This document shows positions 54,624-63,328 of a stretch of 64,000 bases of DNA, one piece after another (within the stretch, counting starts at the first letter, position 1; every line of letters begins with the position of its first letter). Under the pieces are notes generated by a model that saw nothing but the letters and a program-made list of their open reading frames with translations, was not told where the DNA came from and made no database searches. Both the position numbers and the translations under genes were made by a program. This stretch comes from JAWXBK01 sp034439975. GTDB taxonomy: Bacteria > Pseudomonadota > Alphaproteobacteria > Dongiales > Dongiaceae. The DNA is taken from contig JAWXBK010000110.1 of NCBI GenBank assembly GCA_034439975.1, positions 1-64,000 on the forward strand, read 5' to 3'.

Positions 54624-54842
54624 CTACTTGAAGCGGAACGTGATGCGGCCCTTGCTGAGATCATAGGGCGTCATCTCAACGTTGACGCGATCACCGACCA
54701 GTACGCGGATACGATTCTTCCGCATCTTTCCCGACGTATGCGCCAGGACCATGTGTTCGTTGTCGAGCTTTACGCGAAACATCGCATTGGGCAGCAGTTC
54801 AACCACCGTGCCGGAGAACTCGATCAGATCCTCCTTGGCCAT
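54624..54842 (-). CDS. infA: Translation initiation factor IF-1
   Basis: A 72-residue S1/OB-fold protein: MAKEDLIEFSGTVVELLPNA start and the YDLSKGRITFRFK end are diagnostic. A strong AAGGAGG site lies 5 bases before the ATG. First gene of infA-maf-rng-yacG; the 108-base gap upstream leaves room for its promoter, with TATAAG the best -10. Confidence 0.97.
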   Translation of the reverse strand: MAKEDLIEFSGTVVELLPNAMFRVKLDNEHMVLAHTSGKMRKNRIRVLVGDRVNVEMTPYDLSKGRITFRFK

Positions 54843-54950
54843 CTATCCTCCTTGGTTTCATAGGGCCGGGGCAGCCGGCAAGGCCCCACCAGAACCCTAC
54901 GGGCGCTTCTTATACGCCAAACGGCCCCATTGGAATACCGACCCCCGGGC

Positions 54951-55394
54951 CTAAACCGTGGGCGCGCCGACATGGGGAAATCGGGTGCGGATCCGATCGT
55001 CGAGCCAGTCCCGCACATCCCGATAGGCGTCCAGACGAATTTCGCGGCTTCCTTCGATCACGCTCGGATCGAAGGTATGCCAGAACTCCACATCGCAGGC
55101 CATGGTTCGAGTCAGTTCGAGCGCCTTGTGATGCGCTTCGGGAGATAACGAAATGATGAGATCGAAGGATGTGTCCTCGAGCGTGTCGAAGCTCTTGGTT
55201 CGGTGCCGGGTCATGTCGATACCGACTTCGTCCATCACGGTGAGAACGAAAGGATCGATCTCGCCGGCACGGACCCCGACCGAGTCCACATAGATCCGAC
55301 TGCCATGCATACGTTTCAACAACGCTTCTGCGAGCGGCGAGCGAATGGCATTCAGGGTGCAACAGAAGAGGACGCTGGAGGGGAAGCCGGCCAT
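54951..55394 (-). CDS. Low molecular weight protein-tyrosine phosphatase family protein
   Basis: A 147-residue protein with the P-loop CTLNAIRS (C12 to R18, CX5R) at the N-terminus and FDP near residue 109 for the general acid. The loop lacks the second cysteine of classical LMW-PTPs, so it is a divergent member. Seen next to UPF0262 and infA in alphaproteobacteria. Confidence 0.85.
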   Translation of the reverse strand: MAGFPSSVLFCCTLNAIRSPLAEALLKRMHGSRIYVDSVGVRAGEIDPFVLTVMDEVGIDMTRHRTKSFDTLEDTSFDLIISLSPEAHHKALELTRTMACDVEFWHTFDPSVIEGSREIRLDAYRDVRDWLDDRIRTRFPHVGAPTV

Positions 55395-55404
55395 GACGGC
55401 TCCT

Positions 55405-55890
55405 TCAGCCCTTGATGTGCAGGACGCAGATCAGGGTGAAGAGGCGGCGCGCCGTATCGAGATCGAGCTCGATCTTGCCTTCGAGACGTTGCCGGAGAAG
55501 CTCGGAACCCTCATTGTGCAACGCGCGGCGCCCCATATCGATCGCTTCGATCTGGGAAGGAGAGGCCGTTCGGATGGCAGAGAAATAGCTTTCGCAGACC
55601 TGGAAGTAATCCTTCACGATCATGCGGAATGGCGTGAGGGCGAGCGCGATCCTGCGTCGGGGCTGTTCTTCCGTATCGCGCGCATCGAAGATCAGGCGAT
55701 TTTCTTCGATCGAGAGATGGAGGCTGTACGGCCCTGCTTCGTCGCCGAACAATCGGAAACTGTTATCTTCGATCAGGTCATAGATTGCGACGGCGCGCTC
55801 ATGCTCCACCTCGGCGCTGCGCCGGACGACAGACCGCTCATCCAGTGTGATCTTTGCGATGCGGCTGGCGGATTGTGCGTCACCCGACAT
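55405..55890 (-). CDS. UPF0262 family protein
   Basis: A 161-residue alphaproteobacterial protein of unknown function. RIAKITLDERSVV and the NRLIFDARDTEEQP and DYFQVCESYFSAI blocks mark UPF0262. I placed the start at MSGDAQSASR; an ATG six codons earlier is possible. It overlaps the hisD 3' end by 11 bases. Confidence 0.85.
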   Translation of the reverse strand: MSGDAQSASRIAKITLDERSVVRRSAEVEHERAVAIYDLIEDNSFRLFGDEAGPYSLHLSIEENRLIFDARDTEEQPRRRIALALTPFRMIVKDYFQVCESYFSAIRTASPSQIEAIDMGRRALHNEGSELLRQRLEGKIELDLDTARRLFTLICVLHIKG

Positions 55891-57202
55891 CGCGACCGGG
55901 ACCGTCATTATGATGGCGCAGGCGCAGCGCCGCCGCTCGCGCATGGCCTTCGAGACCTTCGGAATGAGCCAGCACGATGGCCGGCATTGCCAGGGCCGCG
56001 AAACTGTTTGGCCCGCATTCGAGGATCGAGGTCCGCTTCAGAAAATCATGGACGCCGAGGCCCGACGAAAACCGTGCGGCGCCCGACGTCGGCAGGACAT
56101 GATTCGGACCCCCGACATAGTCGCCCAGAGTCTCCGGCGTCCAGCGTCCGAGAAAGATCGCGCCTGCATGTCGAATTTCCGCCGCCATGTCGCTCGGGTT
56201 CTCGACGGCCAGCTCAAGATGCTCCGGTGCGATCCGATTGACCAGTTCGACAGCACCGGCCCGATCGCGCGAAATGACGATCGCGCCGTTCCTTTCCCAC
56301 GAAGTGCGGGCGATATCGGCACGAGTCATTCCTTTGAGGAGGCGTTCGACCGCATCGCCGACCGCCGCGGCAAACGAGACATCGTCCGTAATCAAGATTG
56401 CCTGGGCATTCACATCATGCTCGGCTTGCGAAAGCAGGTCGGCCGCCATCCAGTCCGGGTTGTTCGTTGCATCGGCAACAATGGTGATCTCGGATGGCCC
56501 GGCAATGGTATCGATACCAACGCGACCGAACACCGATTTCTTCGCTGCGGCCACGTAGATGTTTCCCGGCCCGACGATCTTGTCGACCGGCCGGATGGTT
56601 TCCGTACCGAAGGCCAACGCTGCAATGGCCTGCGCGCCGCCGATCCCGTAGATCTCCGAAACGCCGGCAATTTGTGCGGCGGCGAAGACCGCAGGGTTTG
56701 CCAGACCGTCCGGTGTCGGCACCGTCATGGCGATGCGGGTAACGCCAGCGACGCAAGCCGGAATGGCGTTCATCAACACCGAACTGGGATAGGCGGCGGT
56801 GCCGCCGGGAACATAGATGCCGGCGGAATCGACCGGGCGCCATCGTGCGCCGAGCCGTACGCCCACCTCGTCGACATAATCCAGATCGACCGGCAGAAGC
56901 GCCTGATGATAGCGGCGGATGCGCTCGGCAGCGAATGTGAGGGCTTCGCGTATCTCCGCGTCGCAGCGAGCGGCCAGTGAGGCGATATCCGCCTCGGAAA
57001 ATCGCAACCCCGCCACCGCGATCTCGTGGCGGTCGAACTCTCTGGTAAATCGAACGAGCGCTGCGTCGCCTTCCCGGCGAACCGTCGCGATGATCTCGGC
57101 AACGGTCGCATCGACAGCCGACAGATCGTCATGCTCGCGGACCAGCAGCGCTTCAAATGATCGCGAAAAATCCGGATCAGACTGATGCAGAACGCGGGTC
57201 AT
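55880..57202 (-). CDS. hisD: Histidinol dehydrogenase
   Basis: A 440-residue zinc enzyme for the last two steps of histidine synthesis. It has PGGTAAYPSSVLMNAIPA, GPGNIYVAAAKKSVFG, and AGPSEITIVAD, and the EHLELAVENP segment with catalytic histidine and zinc ligands. It overlaps hisG by 26 bases. Confidence 0.97.
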   Translation of the reverse strand: MTRVLHQSDPDFSRSFEALLVREHDDLSAVDATVAEIIATVRREGDAALVRFTREFDRHEIAVAGLRFSEADIASLAARCDAEIREALTFAAERIRRYHQALLPVDLDYVDEVGVRLGARWRPVDSAGIYVPGGTAAYPSSVLMNAIPACVAGVTRIAMTVPTPDGLANPAVFAAAQIAGVSEIYGIGGAQAIAALAFGTETIRPVDKIVGPGNIYVAAAKKSVFGRVGIDTIAGPSEITIVADATNNPDWMAADLLSQAEHDVNAQAILITDDVSFAAAVGDAVERLLKGMTRADIARTSWERNGAIVISRDRAGAVELVNRIAPEHLELAVENPSDMAAEIRHAGAIFLGRWTPETLGDYVGGPNHVLPTSGAARFSSGLGVHDFLKRTSILECGPNSFAALAMPAIVLAHSEGLEGHARAAALRLRHHNDGPGRDVG

Positions 57203-57875
57203 TGGCCGCAGCCCGAAAGCGGGCGATGAGAGGATTGATAAAGCCCGGGTTCAACTTCAGCGCCGTCCGGTTGACGATAAGCTGAGCGCTCACATCGGCA
57301 ATCTGTTCGATTTCCTGCAGCCCGTTCGCCGCCAGTGTGCGTCCGGTATCGACCAGATCGACGATGCGGTCGCACAGATCGAGCTGCGGGGCGAGTTCCA
57401 TCGCACCGCTGAGCACGACGCACTCGGCCTGGACGCCCCGCCCTGCAAAATGGCGGCGCGTCTGTTGGGGATACTTGGTTGCGACCCGGATATGGCTCCA
57501 GCGTCCGGGATCGTCGTTGTGAAAGAGTTGGGTCGGTTCCGCCACCACCAGCCGACAGCGCGCAATGCCAAGATCGACGGGCGCATAAATTTCCTGATAC
57601 CCGAACTCGTCGATCACATCGCTGCCGGCGATCCCGATCTGAGCGGCACCGAAGGCCACATAGGTTGCGACATCAAAGGCCCTGACCCGGACGACATCCA
57701 GCGTCGGAACATTCGTGTGGAAGCGCAGCGCACGAGAGGCCTCGTCGTACAGCGCGGCATCGGGCTCGATGCCGACAGCCGCCAGCAATGGCGCTATCTC
57801 TCTAAGGATCCGCCCCTTCGGCAGCGCCAACACATAACCGGTAGCTGTCGCTTCTGATTCGACGGCGGCCATCAT
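57177..57875 (-). CDS. hisG: ATP phosphoribosyltransferase, short form
   Basis: A 232-residue HisG, the first histidine biosynthesis enzyme. LALPKGRILREIAPLL starts the catalytic domain; the C-terminal VDTGRTLAANGL segment is the PRPP site. The short form needs HisZ, which is not in this window. The start is the first of two adjacent ATGs overlapping the previous stop. Confidence 0.95.
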   Translation of the reverse strand: MMAAVESEATATGYVLALPKGRILREIAPLLAAVGIEPDAALYDEASRALRFHTNVPTLDVVRVRAFDVATYVAFGAAQIGIAGSDVIDEFGYQEIYAPVDLGIARCRLVVAEPTQLFHNDDPGRWSHIRVATKYPQQTRRHFAGRGVQAECVVLSGAMELAPQLDLCDRIVDLVDTGRTLAANGLQEIEQIADVSAQLIVNRTALKLNPGFINPLIARFRAAANDPRSASV

Positions 57876-58345
57876 ACTCCGCCCGCGCCCTCATGCTTTG
57901 GGCGCCAGACCGTCGGCCAAGGCTCATCCATATCTACAACCCGGCACGCAATCCCATCGGTATCCAGCCGGATCGTCGCGGCACCGGAAAAAATCAGAAC
58001 AATACCGTCCTTTTCGGCCGCGATCGTCAACAAATTAAGAATTCGATTACGATCCTGCCGGTCGATGCCGCGCATCCTGATCGATCGAACCCGATCGAAT
58101 GCGACACCGCTATGGACCCGCTGATGCATTTTGGTTGACGCAAAGCGGCGATCCTTGCCGGCCGAATCCGCACCACTTTCGTCAGCCTCGTCTTCCCATT
58201 TGAAGCGATTGACCAGAATCGCGAACCGGGTTTCATCGGCAAAGAACTGCAGATCGCCGATGCGCACCAGCCCATCCTGCAGACAGGCGGCAATCACCTG
58301 CAGATCCTCGGCATCCTTGGCAACCAGTGTGAATTTTTCGGCCAT
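57872..58345 (-). CDS. DUF2948 family protein
   Basis: A 157-residue protein starting MAEKFTLVAKDAEDLQVIAAC, the DUF2948 pattern. Function is unknown; it is always seen near murA and hisG in this class, as here. Coupled to hisG by overlap and 5 bases after murA. Confidence 0.85.
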   Translation of the reverse strand: MAEKFTLVAKDAEDLQVIAACLQDGLVRIGDLQFFADETRFAILVNRFKWEDEADESGADSAGKDRRFASTKMHQRVHSGVAFDRVRSIRMRGIDRQDRNRILNLLTIAAEKDGIVLIFSGAATIRLDTDGIACRVVDMDEPWPTVWRPKHEGAGGV

Positions 58346-58350
58346 TTTCC

Positions 58351-59631
58351 CTATTTCATCCGATCGATTTTGGCACCGCAACCCTGCAGCTTTTCAACCA
58401 GACGCTCATAGCCACGGTCGAGATGATACACCCGGTTAATGGTTGATTCCCCTTCCGCGGCGAGCGCGGCAAGCACGAGTGACATTGAAGCACGAAGATC
58501 GGTCGCCATAACCGGCGCGGCGCGCAGGCGCGAAACACCGCGCACCATCGCAGAACTACCATGCACGGTGATATCTGCACCCATCCGGCTCAACTCCGGA
58601 ACATGCATGAACCGGTTCTCGAAGATCGTTTCGGTGATCATGGCAGCACCGTCGGCGATGGTCATCAAGGCCATCATCTGTGCCTGCATGTCGGTCGGAA
58701 ACCCGGGAAATGGCTCCGTCGTCACGTTGATCGGATGCGGCCGGTTCGTCTTGCACGAGACTTCAATGTCTTTACCCGCCTGCTCGAGCGACAGACCCGT
58801 GCTCCTCATGGCGGCGGCCGCCGCCCCGAGCTGGCCGATATCGGCACGTTCCAGCGTGATCGCGCCGCCGGTAATGGCGGCAGCCAGCGCGTAGCTCCCC
58901 GCCTCGATGCGATCGGGAATGATGTCGTGCGTCGTGCCATGCAGGGCTTGAGCACCCACAATGCGGATCGTATCGGTTCCAGTTCCTTCTACCGTCGCAC
59001 CCATGGCAGCAAGGCAGCGGCCGAGATCGACAATTTCCGGCTCGCGCGCCGCATTGGCGAGTTCGGTGGTGCCTTTGGCCAGGCTCGCCGCCAGCATAAT
59101 GTTTTCGGTCGCGCCGACAGACGGCACCGGCAGATCGATCCGCGCACCTTTGAGGCCGTTCGGCGCTCGCGCTTCGACGTAGCCGTCTTTCAGTTCGATC
59201 TCGGCACCGAGTGCACGCAGACCGAGCAGATGCAAATCGACAGGCCGGTTGCCGATCGCGCACCCACCGGGTAGCGATACGCGCGCCATCCCGATGCGTG
59301 CCAACAACGGCCCGAGGACGAGCACCGACGCGCGCATCTTCCGCACCAGGTCGTAGGGCGCGGTCACGGTCCGTACATTGGCTGCACGCATTTCGATCAG
59401 GCTGCTGCCGGAATGGCCATTGGTGCCGGTGCGGAAGATGCCTTCCACGCCAAGTTCGCCCAGAAGGTCAGCCATCGTTGTGATATCGGCAAGGCGCGGC
59501 AGGTTGCGCAAGATTAATGTCTCTTCGGTCAGCAACGCAGCCGCCATCAGCGGCAAGGCCGCGTTCTTGGCGCCCCCGATGGTGAGCGACCCGTGCAACG
59601 GTTGCCCGCCCTTGATCCAGATCCGATCCAT
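58351..59631 (-). CDS. murA: UDP-N-acetylglucosamine 1-carboxyvinyltransferase
   Basis: A 426-residue enzyme for the first committed step of peptidoglycan synthesis. K22-N23 in GGAKNAALP contacts the substrate; C124 in LPGGCAIGNRPVDLHL is the catalytic cysteine that fosfomycin alkylates. The C-terminal R-GYE-LVEKLQGCGAKIDR is standard. Confidence 0.97.
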   Translation of the reverse strand: MDRIWIKGGQPLHGSLTIGGAKNAALPLMAAALLTEETLILRNLPRLADITTMADLLGELGVEGIFRTGTNGHSGSSLIEMRAANVRTVTAPYDLVRKMRASVLVLGPLLARIGMARVSLPGGCAIGNRPVDLHLLGLRALGAEIELKDGYVEARAPNGLKGARIDLPVPSVGATENIMLAASLAKGTTELANAAREPEIVDLGRCLAAMGATVEGTGTDTIRIVGAQALHGTTHDIIPDRIEAGSYALAAAITGGAITLERADIGQLGAAAAAMRSTGLSLEQAGKDIEVSCKTNRPHPINVTTEPFPGFPTDMQAQMMALMTIADGAAMITETIFENRFMHVPELSRMGADITVHGSSAMVRGVSRLRAAPVMATDLRASMSLVLAALAAEGESTINRVYHLDRGYERLVEKLQGCGAKIDRMK

Positions 59632-59697
59632 CAACGCCCTTTCACGGCCGGCCGAACAACCGGCTTTCGTAACGCGACGACTACAGGCCGGGCCATA

Positions 59698-59892
59698 TCA
59701 CCCCTCGCCCCCGCCGCTTTTGTCTCGTGCCCCCGATTTAACCGATTCGTCGCTCTTTCGGGCGGATTTCTGCGCCTTGCGCCGGCGCAGATTCTGCCGC
59801 AACGCGTCCGCAAGGCGGGTATCACGCTCCGGACCGGCCTTTGGCTTGGCAGGCGGCGCGACGCCGGAGCGGCCTGTCGTTTTCGCTGTCAT
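59698..59892 (-). CDS. Small basic protein upstream of murA
   Basis: A 64-residue Lys/Arg/Ser/Gly-rich protein with a central TRLADALRQNLRRRKAQ block. Short proteins with an RLAxALRxNLxRRKAQ core occur next to murA in other alphaproteobacteria, as I recall; the function is unknown. An AGGAAG site lies 8 bases before the ATG. It is the first gene of the murA block. Confidence 0.62.
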   Translation of the reverse strand: MTAKTTGRSGVAPPAKPKAGPERDTRLADALRQNLRRRKAQKSARKSDESVKSGARDKSGGGEG

Positions 59893-59918
59893 CGAAAGGG
59901 CTTCCTAATGTGGCCGGG

Positions 59919-59947
59919 AAGCTACGGGGGGAATGGGCTCATTTCAA
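59919..59947 (-). promoter_or_regulatory. Possible promoter of the murA block
   Basis: On the minus strand TTGAAA, 17 bases, TAGCTT, 27 bases before the small basic protein. It falls in the 110-base gap between the chromosomal genes and the prophage. Confidence 0.4.
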
Positions 59948-60002
59948 GGCTTCGGCCTGGCATTTGCCCTGCCAGCCGATCCCTAGAGGTCGCCAACCGA
60001 CG

Positions 60003-60311
60003 CTACGCGGCCGGACACCCCGTTTGCCGCTCGTCGGCGGCGACGGATCGGGGCGTACAAAGGCAGCGCCGCATCTTCACCACGTCCGCAATCCAGTCGA
60101 GGTCCGACGCGACCAGCGGGTCGTCGCGTGCGCTGTCGAAAAATTCGATCGTCGCCGGGGCAAACATATGCGGCTCGACCAGTGCGCATAGCTCGTTCGC
60201 GTCTTGTGGCTGCGCGGTCACGTCAGTGGCCGGCCCCCTAAATCCCAGACTTGCGCAACTCGTCAAGAGCATCGTCAGCGCTGCGAAGCTCGCGGCTGAT
60301 CTGTAACCCAA
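60003..60311 (-). CDS. Candidate Rz1-like outer spanin lipoprotein
   Basis: A 102-residue frame from a TTG start with AGGAG eight bases upstream. It has a hydrophobic N-terminus and a lipobox LLTSC at residues 17-21, so it would be a lipoprotein. The mature part has an ELCALVEP region like phage lysis lipoproteins. The first 74 bases overlap the end of the preceding gene in another frame, the arrangement typical of Rz1 and Rz. Longer than classical Rz1 (about 60), so the assignment is tentative. Confidence 0.55.
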   Translation of the reverse strand: MGYRSAASFAALTMLLTSCASLGFRGPATDVTAQPQDANELCALVEPHMFAPATIEFFDSARDDPLVASDLDWIADVVKMRRCLCTPRSVAADERQTGCPAA

Positions 60312-60459
60312 GATGCATTCTCCTGTTGAAGGCCATGAGGCTGTCGGCGATTTGCGCCTTGATGCCGAGGCCGAGCATCTGATCGCGCTCGGCGCGGTCG
60401 GCCGCCCATTGCGCCAGGTGGACGAGCGCAAGGGCGAATTTTCCCCAATCCCAGATCAC
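60238..60459 (-). CDS. Candidate Rz-like inner spanin
   Basis: A 73-residue protein with GTG start, a short hydrophobic N-terminal segment (WDWGKFALALVHLAQWAA) and a charged helical remainder. Position after holin and endolysin, and overlap with the lipoprotein gene, suggest the inner membrane spanin. The membrane span is weak. Confidence 0.5.
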   Translation of the reverse strand: MIWDWGKFALALVHLAQWAADRAERDQMLGLGIKAQIADSLMAFNRRMHLGLQISRELRSADDALDELRKSGI

Positions 60460-60471
60460 GCGTAGATCCGA

Positions 60472-60639
60472 TCAAGCTGGCGTTTTGTTCGGCGTGACAT
60501 AGGTCACGATGAACAGGATCACGCCGACCGCGGCGGCCTGGATCGTCGGATCAACCGTGAAACCCGCCCAATGCTGAAGCTGCATACAGAGGAACGACAC
60601 AAGGCCGGCGACATAGGCTTTATCGAGTTTGGTCAACAT
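60472..60639 (-). CDS. Putative phage holin, 55 residues
   Basis: A small frame starting MLTKLDKAYVAGLVSFLCM with two hydrophobic segments (about residues 8-20 and 34-48) separated by a short loop, and a basic/polar end. AGGAG lies 6 bases upstream. The location between endolysin and spanin genes fits a class II holin, which would form the lesion that frees the endolysin. Confidence 0.65.
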   Translation of the reverse strand: MLTKLDKAYVAGLVSFLCMQLQHWAGFTVDPTIQAAAVGVILFIVTYVTPNKTPA

Positions 60640-60648
60640 CGGTCTCTC

Positions 60649-61035
60649 CTAAGGATATAGTTTGCGGGGCAGTTGGAAATGCGGGCCGTCCTTGAAGCTG
60701 TGCCAATCGCCGCCCCATTCGATTTGCACGCCTAGTTCTTCCGCGGCGCATTTCATGGCGTCCGCGATCCGGTGATAAAGCGGCCAATCCCAGCGCAACT
60801 CGCCATCGACATGGGCACCCAGATCGACGGCGTGGCCGGTCAGATGACGCGAGTTCATCGTTCGCGACGCGCCCGCTGCGACGAGTGCTTTCTGACGCGT
60901 CACGCTGCGCATGCCTTCGAGCACCGTGAAATCCACATCGCTCAATGCAATCGCGCGTTCGACGACGCGCACCAGGTCGCGATGGACGTCTTTCAGGCGG
61001 TCGCGCGACCGCCGGCCGAGATTGAACCCGGGCAT
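60649..61035 (-). CDS. Phage endolysin, M15 family peptidase
   Basis: A 128-residue D-Ala-D-Ala carboxypeptidase/L-Ala-D-Glu endopeptidase-like enzyme. SRHLTGHAVDL gives the first two zinc ligands (H and D), and DGPHFQL the third histidine; the catalytic acid precedes it. It has no signal peptide, so export would depend on the holin next to it. GGAG precedes the ATG. Confidence 0.85.
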   Translation of the reverse strand: MPGFNLGRRSRDRLKDVHRDLVRVVERAIALSDVDFTVLEGMRSVTRQKALVAAGASRTMNSRHLTGHAVDLGAHVDGELRWDWPLYHRIADAMKCAAEELGVQIEWGGDWHSFKDGPHFQLPRKLYP

Positions 61036-61036
61036 G

Positions 61037-61372
61037 TCATTGATCTCCGATCAGCTTGAGCAGAAGGCCGCCGACGCGATCGAGGGCGAGGCCGATTCCA
61101 CCGCCGGCAAGCGGCAAAGCGAAAATGGCGCCGGCGAGCCGGTTCTTGCAGCGCGACCAGGACGAGACATGCGGCTTCATGTATCGAATCTCGACCTCAA
61201 GCAGATCGAGCCGGCGCACGGTCTCATCGCAGGTCTGATCGAGCTTGGTCAGCACCGGAATGAGTTGGTCGAGCCGCTGATTGAGACCGGTCACCTGCGC
61301 GGTCAGCTGGCCGATCAGGAATCCCGGCGCGCCCAGGACGGCCGATTGTCCGTCGTCATGGCCCTCCGCCAT
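61037..61372 (-). CDS. Small phage membrane protein with coiled coil
   Basis: A 111-residue protein: residues 20-65 form a heptad-rich coiled coil (QVTGLNQRLDQLIPVLTKLD), then a hydrophobic segment at 80-106. It overlaps the tail-fibre stop by one base. Unknown function; the place before endolysin suggests a lysis or tail-associated role. Confidence 0.6.
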   Translation of the reverse strand: MAEGHDDGQSAVLGAPGFLIGQLTAQVTGLNQRLDQLIPVLTKLDQTCDETVRRLDLLEVEIRYMKPHVSSWSRCKNRLAGAIFALPLAGGGIGLALDRVGGLLLKLIGDQ

Positions 61373-62805
61373 CAGATCTTCACCTCGGTCACGACGATCG
61401 ACGAAACCTGCAAACCGCCGAACTTGCGCTCGCTGTCGTCGCCGTTCAGATAGGCGTCTCCGGTAGAACCCGGGCCCATGCGCACCTTGAAATCGATTGC
61501 GCCGGTGCCGCCCGCTGTCATCTCGTACTGGATTGCCAGCGTCGCGGTGCCGGATCGGTTTTCGGTCGGCATGTAGCTCGCCGCCGCCCGTGCTCCCGTC
61601 TCGCTGTCCTTGAACAGCGCCGCGACCACCGCATCGAGCCCGCTGTTCGAACCGACCTGCAAGGTGATCGTCACCAAAAGCTTGTTGGCGGCTGCCTTCG
61701 GCGTGATTGAAACAGTGAGCACCTGCGTGCCCTCACTCGATTGCGGGATCGAGTTGTCGTATGGGATCACGGTGCTGATGCCCGAATAGGTCGCGGTCTG
61801 CGCATAAACCCGCTGCAAGATCGTGCCGGCTGCGACGCCGACCAGCTCGACATTGTTGACCTTGAAGCCACCCTGGGCATTGACCCAGCCGGCGCCGGGA
61901 TCGCCGCCGGTCGGGGCGCCGAACTCCATTCCGGCGCCGAGCCGCATCCCGCTGGTATAAGCGCCGCCGACGATCGTGAAGAACTCGAGCCTCGAATCCT
62001 CGGAGCCGTTCGCCGGGTCGACCAGCTCGGCATGGACCTGCGCATAGCGCTGCGTATTGCCGGCGCCGTCTTTGCCATCCATGGCGATGCCGCCGATCTT
62101 GTCGCTCGCCGCGGGCGAACTGCTGATCCGCCGCATGACCAGCAGCGGGCCTTCGGCCGCACCGGCATCGGTCTTTTCGATCACCTGGTCGGCGGTGAAC
62201 ACGTTGGCATCCGCTAAACCCGCAACCGCGAGCGCGGCTCGTGCAGCGTCCACATTCGCAGCACCGGTGCCGCCATCGGCGATCGGCAGCGGCAGGTTGA
62301 TCGAGCCCGAGGGAACATCGACGACAACGATCAGATTGCCGTTCGCATCGAAGCCCAGAACCTTGCCAGCCCGGACCGGCACGGCCGGCAGCTCGACGTT
62401 CAGCCCGTCCGGATCGGTGACCGGAAGGCGCAGCGTTCGGGCGAGCGCCGCGCGCAGCTCCTGGTCGCGCATCGCCGCGCGATCGAGTCCTGCCTCGTGA
62501 CTCTCCGCCGGGAATCCGTCATTGGATACATAGTCGATGAGCTGCGTGAACGGCAGCGCCCGCACGATGATCCATTGCACCGTATTCGCGGGCGCCGACA
62601 GAGCGGTCACCGTACCGGTCGTGCCGGCGCCGCCGGCAACGGTGTAATGCGTGCCAAGGGCCTTGATCGATTCGGTGCCGGTTGCGGTCACCCGCTCGGT
62701 GATCGTGAGGTCGGACGAATTGAAGAACGGGAAAGGCACCGCGAAGGCAACGGTGATCCCGTCACCCGTGTACGAGACACGGGACGTCGTCGTGGAAACG
62801 GTCAT
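61372..62805 (-). CDS. Phage tail fibre/spike protein, T7-type N-terminus
   Basis: A 477-residue protein. The first about 125 residues (SYTGDGITVAFAVPFPFF, LGTHYTV, then FPAESHEAGLDRAAMRDQEL) match the virion-attachment domain of T7-like tail fibres. A collagen-like/beta repeat follows with the ADGGTGAANVDAARAALA motif often seen in tail fibres. The C-terminal half probably binds the receptor. AGGAG lies 7 bases upstream. Confidence 0.8.
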   Translation of the reverse strand: MTVSTTTSRVSYTGDGITVAFAVPFPFFNSSDLTITERVTATGTESIKALGTHYTVAGGAGTTGTVTALSAPANTVQWIIVRALPFTQLIDYVSNDGFPAESHEAGLDRAAMRDQELRAALARTLRLPVTDPDGLNVELPAVPVRAGKVLGFDANGNLIVVVDVPSGSINLPLPIADGGTGAANVDAARAALAVAGLADANVFTADQVIEKTDAGAAEGPLLVMRRISSSPAASDKIGGIAMDGKDGAGNTQRYAQVHAELVDPANGSEDSRLEFFTIVGGAYTSGMRLGAGMEFGAPTGGDPGAGWVNAQGGFKVNNVELVGVAAGTILQRVYAQTATYSGISTVIPYDNSIPQSSEGTQVLTVSITPKAAANKLLVTITLQVGSNSGLDAVVAALFKDSETGARAAASYMPTENRSGTATLAIQYEMTAGGTGAIDFKVRMGPGSTGDAYLNGDDSERKFGGLQVSSIVVTEVKI

Positions 62806-62877
62806 GATTTTAACTCCTGCTACCGATGCGCCGCTTTCGAAACGGCAGGGCCGAAACGCGGGGTCAAATCGGCGCAA

Positions 62878-63318
62878 TCAACCGCCGGCAGACGGGCCTA
62901 TCGCGTTAAGGGCCTGGCTGCCGATCTGGAGCGAATTGCTCAACAGGTCTGCACCGGCTTTGGACCGCCTGCGTCTGGCGGCATTCTTCAGGTCCTGATA
63001 CTGGATCAGACCGCGGCGAATCTGATCGAACGGTTCAAGTTCGGCTTCAGCGGTGAAATCCGCCGCGATGTCGAGCGGCGATCCGGCGCCGGACTGAATC
63101 CCGGATGCCGCCGTTCTTGCGTGCAACGTGCCGAGCTGCCGGCGAATGTCGCGCTGCTGGCGCTGTGCCTCGAACACGGACTGCTGCCGCGCGACCTTGG
63201 CTTCGCGGTCATACTGCGCAGCTTCGCCTTTCGCCTGCTGAAACTGCGACGCCGTACTGACGGTCGCCGCGGCAACGGCGAGCCCGGCCGCGATAAAGGG
63301 AATACCCAGACCACACAT
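62878..63318 (-). CDS. Phage internal virion-like protein
   Basis: A 146-residue protein with a hydrophobic N-terminus (residues 5-25) and a helical, alanine/glutamine-rich body. The SGIQSGAGSPLDIAADFTAEAELE segment resembles internal virion proteins of podoviruses. AGGAG precedes the ATG. Confidence 0.6.
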   Translation of the reverse strand: MCGLGIPFIAAGLAVAAATVSTASQFQQAKGEAAQYDREAKVARQQSVFEAQRQQRDIRRQLGTLHARTAASGIQSGAGSPLDIAADFTAEAELEPFDQIRRGLIQYQDLKNAARRRRSKAGADLLSNSLQIGSQALNAIGPSAGG

Positions 63319-63328
63319 GAAGCTCTCC

